Assembly: GCA_965218985.1 (NCBI GenBank)
Contig: CBDCMP010000007.1
Location: 2,542,001 to 2,606,000, forward strand
Length of the DNA stretch: 64,000 nucleotides
Origin: Pseudopedobacter sp965218985
Lineage (GTDB): Bacteria; Bacteroidota; Bacteroidia; Sphingobacteriales; Sphingobacteriaceae
Direction of reading: 5' to 3'
Shown: positions 9,605 to 18,074 of the stretch, piece after piece
How the letters are laid out: every line of letters begins with the position of its first letter
Position numbering within the stretch: the stretch's first letter is position 1
The notes under the pieces: model-generated
Databases searched by the model: none
What the model saw: only the letters and a program-made list of their open reading frames with translations
What the model was told of the DNA's origin: nothing
Made by a program: the position numbers and the translations under genes

Positions 9605-11872
9605 TTAAGCCACCATATTCTTACGAATGATGTTTAAGGCAGCACCTGCTTTGAACCATTCAATTTGTTGCTTATTATAGGTGTGGTTCACTTCAAAAGA
9701 ATCAGTGGAACCGTCTTTATGATTTAATACAACCGTCAATGGTTTGCCTGGAGCAAAGTCATTCAATCCGTTGATATCAATCACATCATCCTCCTGAACT
9801 TTATCATAATCTGCGGGGTTGGAGAAAGTTAAACCTAGCATTCCCTGTTTTTTAAGATTAGTTTCATGGATACGGGCAAAAGACTTCACAATGATAGCCC
9901 TTACACCCAGAAAGCGTGGTTCCATTGCCGCATGTTCTCTGGAGGAACCTTCACCATAATTTTCATCGCCAATCACCACTGAGCCAATTCCATGAGCTTT
10001 ATAAGCCCTCTGTGTGGCAGGAACTGGTCCATATTCTCCGGTTAATTGATTTTTGACAGTGTCAGACTTATCATTTGCAAAATTGATGGCACCAATCAGC
10101 ATATTATTGGAGATATTATCCAAATGCCCACGGAACTTCAACCATGGGCCGGCCATAGAGATGTGATCTGTGGTACATTTTCCTTTTGCTTTGATCAATA
10201 ACTTCAATCCTTTCAAGTCTGTGCCCTCCCATGCTGCAAAAGGTTCCAGCAATTGTAACCTGGATGATTTAGGATCAACAATCACACTCACTCCGGAACC
10301 ATCTTCCGCCGGTTTTTGATAACCGGCATCCTCCACGGCGAAACCTTTTGACGGCATCTCCCATCCTTTTGGCTCATCCAATTTTACCTGCTCGCCATTT
10401 TCATTGGTTAAGGTATCGGTAAGCGGGTTGAAAGTCAAATTTCCGGCAATCGCCATGGCAGTCACAATCTCCGGAGAGGCCACGAATGCATGGGTATTTG
10501 GGTTACCATCATTTCTCTTTGCGAAGTTCCGGTTGAAAGAAGTGATGATGGAATTTTTCTTACTCGGGTCTGTTGTATGACGAGCCCATTGTCCGATACA
10601 TGGCCCACAAGCATTCGCTAAAACCACGCCGCCCATTTCAGTGAAAGTGGAAAGGAAACCATCACGATCCACAGTATAACGTACCATTTCGGAGCCCGGA
10701 GTGATGGTAAATTCTGATTTTGTCTTTAAATTTTTATCAATGGCTTGTTGCGCCAAGGAAGCTGCTCTTGAAATATCTTCATAAGAAGAATTGGTACAAG
10801 AACCTATCAAGCCCACTTCCAATTCGGCCGGCCAGTTGTGCTCTTTCACAGCAGCGGCGAATTTTGATATCGGCCAAGCCAGATCCGGAGTGAATGGTCC
10901 ATTCACATAGGGTTCCAATTCTGAAAGATTGATCTCTATTACCTGGTCAAAATATTGCTCAGGATTTGCATAGACCTCCTTGTCACCTGTTAAATATTCT
11001 TTAACTTCATTTGCTAAATCAGCAATGTCCCCTCTTTCAGTTCCTCTTAAATACGCTTCTGATTTTTCATCATATCCAAAAACAGAAGTGGTTGCTCCAA
11101 TTTCGGCTCCCATATTGCAGATGGTTCCCTTACCGGTTGCAGATAAAGAACGGGCACCTTCGCCAAAATATTCTACAATGGCACCTGTTCCCCCTTTTAC
11201 GGTCAAAATGCCAGCCACTTTCAGGATAACGTCTTTTGCTGAAGTCCATCCTGACATTTTTCCGGTTAATTTAACACCAATCAGTTTAGGAAACTTCAAC
11301 TCCCAAGCTAAACCTGCCATCACATCACAGGCATCTGCACCGCCCACACCAATCGCCACCATTCCTAATCCGCCTGCATTGGGCGTGTGAGAATCGGTTC
11401 CAATCATCATCCCACCAGGGAAAGCATAGTTTTCTAAAACAACCTGGTGAATGATCCCGGCTCCAGGTTTCCAAAAACCTAAACCATATTTATTGGAGAC
11501 AGAGGAAAGAAAATCGTATACCTCCTTGTTCTGAATGTTCGCCGTCGCTAAATCTTTGTCGGCACCAACTTCTGCCTGGATCAGGTGATCGCAATGCACA
11601 GTTGAAGGCACCGCCACTTTCGGGCGACCTGCCTGCATGAATTGCAAAAGTGCCATTTGAGCAGTTGCATCCTGCATCGCCACACGATCCGGCGCAAAGT
11701 CAACATAATCCACTCCTCTCTGGTAAGCTTGTTTTGCACCAGCATCCCAAAGATGGCTGTAAAGAATTTTTTCTGTTAATGTAAGTGGTTTACCAACCGT
11801 TTTTCGGGAAGCGTCAATCTTGCCTCCTAAACCAGCGTAAACTTTTTTGATCATCTCTAAATCAAATGCCAT
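9605..11872 (-). CDS. acnA: Aconitate hydratase
   Basis: Interconverts citrate and isocitrate in the TCA cycle. The three cysteines expected to hold the [4Fe-4S] cluster are present: Cys359 (GSCTNSS) and Cys422/Cys425 (ANACGPCIGQW). The swivel domain at the C-terminus carries the GEGSSREHAAMEPR segment. At 755 residues it matches the mitochondrial-type enzyme common in Bacteroidetes rather than the 890-residue E. coli AcnA, so the symbol is used loosely. Single gene, with its own roughly 830-base upstream spacing to the TolC gene filled by the deacetylase gene. Confidence 0.96.
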   Translation of the reverse strand: MAFDLEMIKKVYAGLGGKIDASRKTVGKPLTLTEKILYSHLWDAGAKQAYQRGVDYVDFAPDRVAMQDATAQMALLQFMQAGRPKVAVPSTVHCDHLIQAEVGADKDLATANIQNKEVYDFLSSVSNKYGLGFWKPGAGIIHQVVLENYAFPGGMMIGTDSHTPNAGGLGMVAIGVGGADACDVMAGLAWELKFPKLIGVKLTGKMSGWTSAKDVILKVAGILTVKGGTGAIVEYFGEGARSLSATGKGTICNMGAEIGATTSVFGYDEKSEAYLRGTERGDIADLANEVKEYLTGDKEVYANPEQYFDQVIEINLSELEPYVNGPFTPDLAWPISKFAAAVKEHNWPAELEVGLIGSCTNSSYEDISRAASLAQQAIDKNLKTKSEFTITPGSEMVRYTVDRDGFLSTFTEMGGVVLANACGPCIGQWARHTTDPSKKNSIITSFNRNFAKRNDGNPNTHAFVASPEIVTAMAIAGNLTFNPLTDTLTNENGEQVKLDEPKGWEMPSKGFAVEDAGYQKPAEDGSGVSVIVDPKSSRLQLLEPFAAWEGTDLKGLKLLIKAKGKCTTDHISMAGPWLKFRGHLDNISNNMLIGAINFANDKSDTVKNQLTGEYGPVPATQRAYKAHGIGSVVIGDENYGEGSSREHAAMEPRFLGVRAIIVKSFARIHETNLKKQGMLGLTFSNPADYDKVQEDDVIDINGLNDFAPGKPLTVVLNHKDGSTDSFEVNHTYNKQQIEWFKAGAALNIIRKNMVA

Positions 11873-12000
11873 TATTGTATTGATTTTTATTTGTGCCTGA
11901 ATTATTTTCAGTTGCTAATTTAGAAAAAATTGCTTTCACGAGTTCTATTATTATGTAAACAAATACAATTTGGAAGGTTTCTATTTAAATTCATCACCTG

Positions 12001-12651
12001 CTAAAGTGCTTTAAAAGAAAACCCTTCTTTTGACCAATGTTCTAAAGCTTTAGGCAAAACATAGGCTAACCTATCCCATGCCTTCAAGCTATCGTGAAAA
12101 ACAATGACAGAACCATTCTCCGTATATTTCAAGACGTTTTTCAGGCATTTCTCTGGTGCCAGCTTGGTGTCAAAATCGCCACTCAGCACATCCCACATGA
12201 TGATAAGAGGTTTATCGTCATGAACTGCATGTTCCTTCCCGAGTTGTGGGGTTTTTAAAATTTTTTTTACCTGAGAAAATTTAATCCTGCCGTAAGGTGG
12301 CCTGAAAAGGTTTGTTGGAACAAGTTTCTGACATTTTTCGTAATTACTTAAATAAACATCATCATCTGTTCTCCATCCGTTCAAATGATTAAAAGTATGA
12401 TTTCCCACGGAATGACCTTCCTGTTTAAGCTGTGCGAAAACTTCCGGATGTTTTACGATATTGTCTCCAATACAGAAAAACGTGGCCTTTGCATGGAAGT
12501 TTTTTAAAGTTTTTAAAACCCACGGTGTAACAATAGGGATGGGTCCATCGTCAAAAGTCAGAAAAATGGATTTTTCAGTTCTGGATTTATTCCAAACTAA
12601 ATCTTCAGGATAGATTTTTTTTAAAAATGCCGGAGTTTTTATCAGATACAT
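12001..12651 (-). CDS. Polysaccharide deacetylase family protein (NodB homology)
   Basis: Metal-dependent deacetylase of carbohydrate N-acetyl groups. The NodB motifs are complete: TFDDGP (Asp34/Asp35), HTFNH (His85, His89), RPPYG (117-121), DVLSGDFD and IVFHDS (His186). The protein is short (216 residues) and has no signal peptide, so it would act inside the cell or at the inner face of the membrane unless exported otherwise. The substrate, peptidoglycan or another polymer, cannot be told. It is divergent from the TolC-family gene, 51 bases apart. Confidence 0.9.
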   Translation of the reverse strand: MYLIKTPAFLKKIYPEDLVWNKSRTEKSIFLTFDDGPIPIVTPWVLKTLKNFHAKATFFCIGDNIVKHPEVFAQLKQEGHSVGNHTFNHLNGWRTDDDVYLSNYEKCQKLVPTNLFRPPYGRIKFSQVKKILKTPQLGKEHAVHDDKPLIIMWDVLSGDFDTKLAPEKCLKNVLKYTENGSVIVFHDSLKAWDRLAYVLPKALEHWSKEGFSFKAL

Positions 12652-12702
12652 TGCTTATAAAAACAATTAAAATTCGAATTTAGAACCGCAACGAAATTAC
12701 AG

Positions 12703-14094
12703 ATGATTAATCATAAAATGAGCGTATCAAAATTAAGAAAAACACTTTCTTTCAGTTTATTGGGATTAGTCCTGATGATTTGTTCATTTTCTTCTGCTTT
12801 AGCTCAGGACACTACTGCAGAGAGAATAACTTTACAACAAGCAGTTGACAGAACATTAGCAAATAACTTACAGATTAAGCAAGCTCAATTCCAAGCGGCT
12901 ATTACTGATGAAAATTTAACACAGTCCAAATACGAATTGTACCCGAATGTAAGCAGCGGCTTTTCCGCCAATAAGCGTTTCGGTTTGTATTTTGATCAAA
13001 CTTCAGGACGCTTAACAAACCAAAGCACAAACACTGCAAATGGAAGTTTGTCATCAAATATTTTGATCTTTAATGGCTTTGCATTGAAAAATCAAATACT
13101 TCAAAATAAATCTTTTTTATCTGCTGACCAAAGCAATATTGAAAAAGTGAAGAATGATCTGTCTCTATCAGTAGTGACCACGTATTTGCAGATTGTTAAT
13201 AACGAAGACTTAATCAAAGCAAGTCAACAACAATTGGAGCTGTCCAAACAACAACTAAATGCAGCACAAAAGAATTTTGATGTCGGTAATAATACACAAG
13301 CTGATCTTTCTCAGGCTAAAGCACAAGTGGCCACTAATGAATTAAACCTAACCAATGCGCAAAATGCTTATGAACTGTCCTTACTTAATTTAAAGCAACT
13401 GATGGAGATGAATCCTGAACAGGACATCAGTGTTGAAGTTCCTGTTATAAATGATGCCTCCACCATTGAAAATAAATATACTGGATATGATGTCTACACG
13501 AAAGCCGTTCAAAATTATCCGGATATTAAATTGGCGGAATACAATACAGAAGCTTTTAAATATGGCGTAAAAGTGGCAAAGGGCAATTTATACCCCTCAT
13601 TAAGTTTTGGAGGTCAGATTTTCAACAGCTACTCCAGTAATGCCAGGGATTTTCTCACCAATGAGAAATTATCATTTGCCGATCAGATCAATCAAAATTT
13701 TGGACAAGCAATAGGTTTCAATCTATCCATTCCCATCTTTAGTAATTACAGGTCAAGGTCTTCTTATAACATAGCCAAAATCAGGTATCAAAATGCTCAG
13801 GCTTCTGAACAGTTAGCGAAAAACAACCTGAATAAAATCATCAACCAGGCAGTTCAGGATTTAAAATCCGCAATAAAAAGTTATGCAGCCTCAGAAAGTG
13901 CTTTCAACTCCTCTAAAGATGCATTTAATGTGATCAAACAAAGATATGATGTGGGATTAGTTAATGTGATTGAATTAAACACTTCACAAACAAATTACAA
14001 CCAAGCTGAATTTGATTTCATACAGGCAAAATACAATGTGATATTTAGAAGCAAAGTGATTGACTTCTATCTTGGAAACCCGTTGACCCTTTAA
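12703..14094 (+). CDS. TolC-family outer-membrane efflux protein
   Basis: Outer-membrane channel of a type I secretion or efflux system. A signal peptide ends near residue 34 (SSALAQ). The two repeated outer-membrane-efflux halves are visible as long coiled-coil-like helices rich in Gln/Asn/Ala (for example QQQLELSKQQLNAAQ) with the ITLQQAVDRTLANN-type helix after the signal peptide. An internal ATG at 12718 is an equally good start. The adaptor gene follows after 36 bases. No inner-membrane pump is next to the pair. Confidence 0.92.
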   Translation: MINHKMSVSKLRKTLSFSLLGLVLMICSFSSALAQDTTAERITLQQAVDRTLANNLQIKQAQFQAAITDENLTQSKYELYPNVSSGFSANKRFGLYFDQTSGRLTNQSTNTANGSLSSNILIFNGFALKNQILQNKSFLSADQSNIEKVKNDLSLSVVTTYLQIVNNEDLIKASQQQLELSKQQLNAAQKNFDVGNNTQADLSQAKAQVATNELNLTNAQNAYELSLLNLKQLMEMNPEQDISVEVPVINDASTIENKYTGYDVYTKAVQNYPDIKLAEYNTEAFKYGVKVAKGNLYPSLSFGGQIFNSYSSNARDFLTNEKLSFADQINQNFGQAIGFNLSIPIFSNYRSRSSYNIAKIRYQNAQASEQLAKNNLNKIINQAVQDLKSAIKSYAASESAFNSSKDAFNVIKQRYDVGLVNVIELNTSQTNYNQAEFDFIQAKYNVIFRSKVIDFYLGNPLTL

Positions 14095-14130
14095 TTAATT
14101 TAGAATCAAACTTTTAAAAAATCCTATAAA

Positions 14131-15477
14131 ATGAATAAGACGCTTAGAAATGTACTCATCATAGTTGGTGTATTGGTGGTTCTGGCCATTGTAGCTAACA
14201 AGATGGGCTGGATAGGGAAAAGCAAAACCACGCAGGTTGCTGTGACCAAGGCTGAGAATAAGAGCATTATTGAAACAGTTTCGGCAAGCGGAAAAATACA
14301 GCCGGAAGTGGAAGTGAAATTAAGCCCTGAAGTATCCGGAGAGATCGTGGAATTAACAGTGAAGGAAGGTGATGCTGTAAAAAAAGGTCAACTGCTTTGC
14401 CGTATAAAGCCCGACATTCTTTTATCAGGTTATGACAGAACCGTAGCTTCTTATAATGCTCAAAAAGCTGCCGTGGCCAGTGCTCAGCAACAAATTGTTC
14501 AGGCCGAAGCCAACTTTAAAAATATAGAGGCCCGTTTTAAAAGAAATCAAACCCTGTATAAAGACAAGGTGATCTCCGCATCAGAATTTGATGCCGCCCA
14601 GGCAGAATACCTCACTGCGAAATCAAATTTGGAATCAGCGAAACAAAGTCTGATAGGCGCCAAATTTGGTTTGGAACAATCTGGTGCCGGGGTAAAAGAA
14701 GCGAGCGATAATTTAGCCCGAACCAACATTTACGCCCCGGTTGATGGAGTGGTTTCCAAACTCTCTGTGGAACAGGGCGAAAGAGTGGTGGGTACCGCTC
14801 AAATGAGCGGAACTGAGATCATGACCATCGCCAACCTCAACAGCATGGAAGTAAATGTGGATGTGAATGAAAATGACATCAACAGGTTAAGTATCGGCGA
14901 TACTGCCATCATTGAAGTAGATGCTTTTCTTGATAAGAAATTTAAAGGAATAGTGACCGAAATTGCAAGTTCAGCGAATATAGTGGGCACCAGTGCAGAT
15001 CAGGTGACGAATTTTGCTGTGAAAGTTCGTATTCTTCCTATATCTTATGAAGATTTAGCGAACAAAGGCAAAACGAATTCTCCATTCCGACCTGGGCTTT
15101 CCGCTACAGTTGATATCCAAACAGAGAAAAAATCAGGACTGGTTGTGCCTATACAATCTGTGACCGTTCGGGAAGAGGAAAAACCAAAAGATGCGAAAGT
15201 GGATGGGCCAGCCGCCGATGATTCATCAGATGATAAAAAAGAGAAGACTAAACCCCTTGCAAAAGAATATGTGTTTATTGTGGAGGCTGGCAAGGTAAAG
15301 CAGGTGGAAGTTAAAACCGGCATTCAGGATGATCAGAACATCATCATCCTTTCGGGATTGAAGCTAGGACAACAGGTGGTCAGTGCTCCTTATGCTGCCA
15401 TCTCCAAAACTTTAAAAGATAAAGATGTGGTGGAAGTGGTTGATAAAAGCAAACTTTTCACTTCTGAAACTAAATAG
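14131..15477 (+). CDS. Efflux periplasmic adaptor subunit (HlyD/MacA-like membrane fusion protein)
   Basis: Links an inner-membrane pump to TolC. One N-terminal membrane segment (about 7-26) is followed by a lipoyl-like half (SGEIVELTVKEGDAVKKGQ), an alpha-hairpin of about residues 100-200 rich in Ala/Gln, the second lipoyl half (NIYAPVDGVVSKLSVEQGE) and beta-barrel domains. The C-terminal part contains an acidic, Lys-rich insert (residues about 350-375). In related Bacteroidetes operons an ABC-type MacB-like ATPase and permease follow; here a strong terminator follows directly. Confidence 0.93.
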   Translation: MNKTLRNVLIIVGVLVVLAIVANKMGWIGKSKTTQVAVTKAENKSIIETVSASGKIQPEVEVKLSPEVSGEIVELTVKEGDAVKKGQLLCRIKPDILLSGYDRTVASYNAQKAAVASAQQQIVQAEANFKNIEARFKRNQTLYKDKVISASEFDAAQAEYLTAKSNLESAKQSLIGAKFGLEQSGAGVKEASDNLARTNIYAPVDGVVSKLSVEQGERVVGTAQMSGTEIMTIANLNSMEVNVDVNENDINRLSIGDTAIIEVDAFLDKKFKGIVTEIASSANIVGTSADQVTNFAVKVRILPISYEDLANKGKTNSPFRPGLSATVDIQTEKKSGLVVPIQSVTVREEEKPKDAKVDGPAADDSSDDKKEKTKPLAKEYVFIVEAGKVKQVEVKTGIQDDQNIIILSGLKLGQQVVSAPYAAISKTLKDKDVVEVVDKSKLFTSETK

Positions 15478-15503
15478 TTAATTCCATATAATTGATTAAT
15501 TTG

Positions 15504-15539
15504 TCCCGATCTGCTATGAAGGCAGCTCGGGATTTTTTT
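15504..15539 (+). terminator. Rho-independent terminator of the TolC/adaptor operon
   Basis: The stem TCCCGA (15504-15509) / TCGGGA (15527-15532) with inner pairing CTGC/GCAG is followed by a run of seven T. Confidence 0.9.
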
Positions 15540-15597
15540 GTTTAAATTGCTCATAATTGACCAAAAGCACCTAAATTTAATATTCATAAAAACTGAT

Positions 15598-16605
15598 ATG
15601 CAAAGTGACCTAAATAAGATAGCGATTATTGGAGGAGGCAGTTGGGCCACAGCGATGGTGAAGATGTTAAGTGATAATATCGAACCAAAAGAGATTTTTT
15701 GGTGGATGAGAAACAAGGCTGCTGTGGAACATATTTGCAAATACAGGCACAATCCCAATTATCTTTCCTCTGTGGAAGTGAAGGTTCATCCGGAGAATGT
15801 TTGCACAGAGATTAAAAAAGCCATCATCAAAGCTGATATGATTCTCTTAAGCGTTCCGGCGGCATTTTTAAAGGAAGCTTTTCAGGATTTAACTCCGGAA
15901 GATCTGAGAGGCAAGAAAATTATTTCCGCCATCAAAGGGATTGTACCGGATGAAAATCTGATCATCGGAGAGTTTATGCATCAGCGTTATCAAATCCCGC
16001 TGGGAGATGTGATAGTGATCAGCGGACCTTGTCACGCAGAAGAAGTTGCTTTAGAGAAGCTGAGCTATCTCACCATCGCCTGCCAGGATTTATCACTCGC
16101 CTGCCACTTCTCAAAGCTCCTCAGCACAAGGTACATCAAGTGCAATATCTCTGATGACATTTATGGAACAGAATATTCCGCTGTATTGAAGAATATCTAT
16201 GCAGTGGCCAGCGGAATATGCCATGGTGTTGGTTTTGGCGATAATTTTCAGGCCGTACTCATCTCCAATGCCATTCGTGAAATGAAAAAGTTTGTAGACG
16301 AGATTCATCCTATTAACCGGGATATTAAAGAATCAGCTTATTTAGGCGATCTATTAGTGACTGCTTATTCGCAGTTCAGTCGAAACCGGACTTTTGGTAA
16401 TATGATAGGCAAAGGCTATACCGTCAAATCCGCCCAGCTAGAGATGAACATGGTGGCCGAAGGCTACTACGCTGTGAATTCCATCCATCAAATCAACAAA
16501 CAATACAAAGTGAACATGCCTATCGCAAGAGCAGTTTATGCTATATTATACGAGAAACATTCTCCCCATATAGAAATGAAACTACTCGCCGATGAGCTTT
16601 CATAG
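15598..16605 (+). CDS. gpsA: NAD(P)-dependent glycerol-3-phosphate dehydrogenase
   Basis: Makes sn-glycerol-3-phosphate from dihydroxyacetone phosphate for phospholipids. The N-terminal nucleotide site IIGGGSWATAM, the SAIKGI segment, SGPCHAEEVA and the active-site lysine region AVLKNIYAVASG are all present. The frame opens at a TTG at 15538 inside the terminator, but the ATG at 15598 gives the normal 335-residue protein. It stands alone after the terminator of the efflux pair. Confidence 0.93.
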   Translation: MQSDLNKIAIIGGGSWATAMVKMLSDNIEPKEIFWWMRNKAAVEHICKYRHNPNYLSSVEVKVHPENVCTEIKKAIIKADMILLSVPAAFLKEAFQDLTPEDLRGKKIISAIKGIVPDENLIIGEFMHQRYQIPLGDVIVISGPCHAEEVALEKLSYLTIACQDLSLACHFSKLLSTRYIKCNISDDIYGTEYSAVLKNIYAVASGICHGVGFGDNFQAVLISNAIREMKKFVDEIHPINRDIKESAYLGDLLVTAYSQFSRNRTFGNMIGKGYTVKSAQLEMNMVAEGYYAVNSIHQINKQYKVNMPIARAVYAILYEKHSPHIEMKLLADELS

Positions 16606-16727
16606 ATTTATCAATACTCTAATTTCTGGAGTACATTTTTAAATTCTTAAAGAATCCACTGTTGTGAATAAAAGATATTTCATTGATTTAGGGGGATTGA
16701 GTACCTTCAAAGGTGTTTTAAAAGCTG

Positions 16728-17105
16728 ATGAATATGAAAAAGCTGATTTTCATTCTTTGTTTAACCTCTCTTTTTGCTTTCAAATCTTCCGATAATCCCC
16801 TGAATAATACAAAATGGAGGGGTGTTTTATTGGCTCCTGATCCTGTAGATGCCATTTTTGATTATCAGGACGATATCTGCTATGTGCACGTTGGAGGCAA
16901 AGTGATTGAGTCCACTTCTTACCAAATTTCTGGAGATACCATCAGGTATAAAAAAATATCAGGAACAAGTCCTTGTGGCAGCAGTCAAACCGGGAAATAT
17001 TTGTTCTCCATTAAAGACCATGTTTTGAAATTCAAACTGATTGAGGATGATTGCGAAGCCCGTAGTGCTTCCTTAACAGAGGGAGGTTATGAAAAGATGG
17101 ACTAA
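16728..17105 (+). CDS. Small exported protein of unknown function
   Basis: The 125-residue product begins with a short hydrophobic signal (MKKLIFILCLTSLFAF from the second ATG at 16734; either ATG is possible). The remainder contains several beta-strand-like segments and four cysteines (DDICYVH, TSPCGSS, EDDCEAR plus one in the signal), giving the look of a small lipocalin-like or META-like barrel (NTKWRGVLL opening). I do not recognise a family with certainty. Neighbouring genes give no hint. Confidence 0.7.
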   Translation: MNMKKLIFILCLTSLFAFKSSDNPLNNTKWRGVLLAPDPVDAIFDYQDDICYVHVGGKVIESTSYQISGDTIRYKKISGTSPCGSSQTGKYLFSIKDHVLKFKLIEDDCEARSASLTEGGYEKMD

Positions 17106-17115
17106 ATAGCTTTCG

Positions 17116-17967
17116 TTAAAGTTTGCGAATTAACTGATCATCTTTGAAAACACCTTTTAGTTTGCTGCCGTTAGGGTAAGTGACCACACCTTCTCCGTTT
17201 TTAAGGCCGTGATCAAAATTGCCTTCATAGGTGACTCCCTTTGCACTTATCCATTTTCCTTTACCAGCTTTTTGTCCTTTAATATAACCTCCAATGTATT
17301 TATTTCCATTTTTGTAAATCATCGTGCCTTGCCCATGACATAGGCCTTCCACCCAATCGCCAGTGTACACATCGCCATTAATAAATTCATAGGTCCCTTT
17401 TCCCTGATATTCATCTTTAAACCATTGACCATTATAAGCCCCTTTCTGATTTATAAAAACTCCCTGACCCTGTGCTTTCCCATCAATGAAATCGCCAGTA
17501 TAGGAGTTACCATTTGGATAGGTTAAAATCCCTTTGCCATATAAATTATTGAATAAAAAGTCGCCAGTATATTTTCTCCCGTCTTTATAAAAAAGCTGTC
17601 CTTTTCCAATCATTTTACCATCAGAAAATTGGCCCTCATAAATATTCCCACTAGCGAATATAAACCTCCCTTTGCCGTGGGGATTAAAATCGCTTATCTC
17701 ACCAACATATTTATCGCCATTTAAAAAAGTGATATTCCCCTGGTAGGGCAAACCTTTTTTCCAATCACCTTCAATAATGTTTCCGTCTTTTAGTTTTACT
17801 TTCCCACGTCCTTCAAATAGCCCTTCTTTAAAAGAACCTTCATATAAATCTCCTCCACTGGTTTTATAGCTTCCTATTCCGTTAGCACAATCACCACTTA
17901 AGCATGGATATTGAGCCCGGGCATAAAGGCAGAATAATAGCATCCAAAGTGTTAAAAGTTTAAGCAT
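17116..17967 (-). CDS. Exported MORN-repeat protein
   Basis: After a signal peptide (MLKLLTLWMLLFCLYARAQ) nearly the whole protein consists of about eleven MORN repeats of 23 residues with the pattern Y-x-G-x-(F/W)-x-x-G-x-x-x-G-x-G, such as KYTGDFLFNNLYGKG. The frame runs to 18036, but the ATG at 17967 gives the signal peptide and avoids running through the terminator hairpin. MORN arrays form elongated beta sheets that bind lipids or proteins; the partner is unknown. It lies downstream of the helicase gene on the same strand, separated by a terminator. Confidence 0.9.
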   Translation of the reverse strand: MLKLLTLWMLLFCLYARAQYPCLSGDCANGIGSYKTSGGDLYEGSFKEGLFEGRGKVKLKDGNIIEGDWKKGLPYQGNITFLNGDKYVGEISDFNPHGKGRFIFASGNIYEGQFSDGKMIGKGQLFYKDGRKYTGDFLFNNLYGKGILTYPNGNSYTGDFIDGKAQGQGVFINQKGAYNGQWFKDEYQGKGTYEFINGDVYTGDWVEGLCHGQGTMIYKNGNKYIGGYIKGQKAGKGKWISAKGVTYEGNFDHGLKNGEGVVTYPNGSKLKGVFKDDQLIRKL

Positions 17968-18024
17968 AACCCAATAACTCCATTCCCATGAACTTATTTC
18001 ATCGACGCGGATTTGAGCATGAAA

Positions 18025-18053
18025 AAAGGGTTCCAAAAATTCTGGAACCCTTT
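18025..18053. terminator. Terminator downstream of the helicase gene
   Basis: The 11-bp perfect stem AAAGGGTTCCA (18025-18035) / TGGAACCCTTT (18043-18053) has a 7-base loop and A/T runs on both sides. Confidence 0.8.
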
Positions 18054-18074
18054 AAATAAAAAAATCAACTATAA

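Noticed and set aside
10980..11390. 136-codon open frame opposite the aconitase gene
   Set aside because: Aconitase is complete and clearly coding here; the opposite frame has no motif and is a shadow of high-GC third positions.
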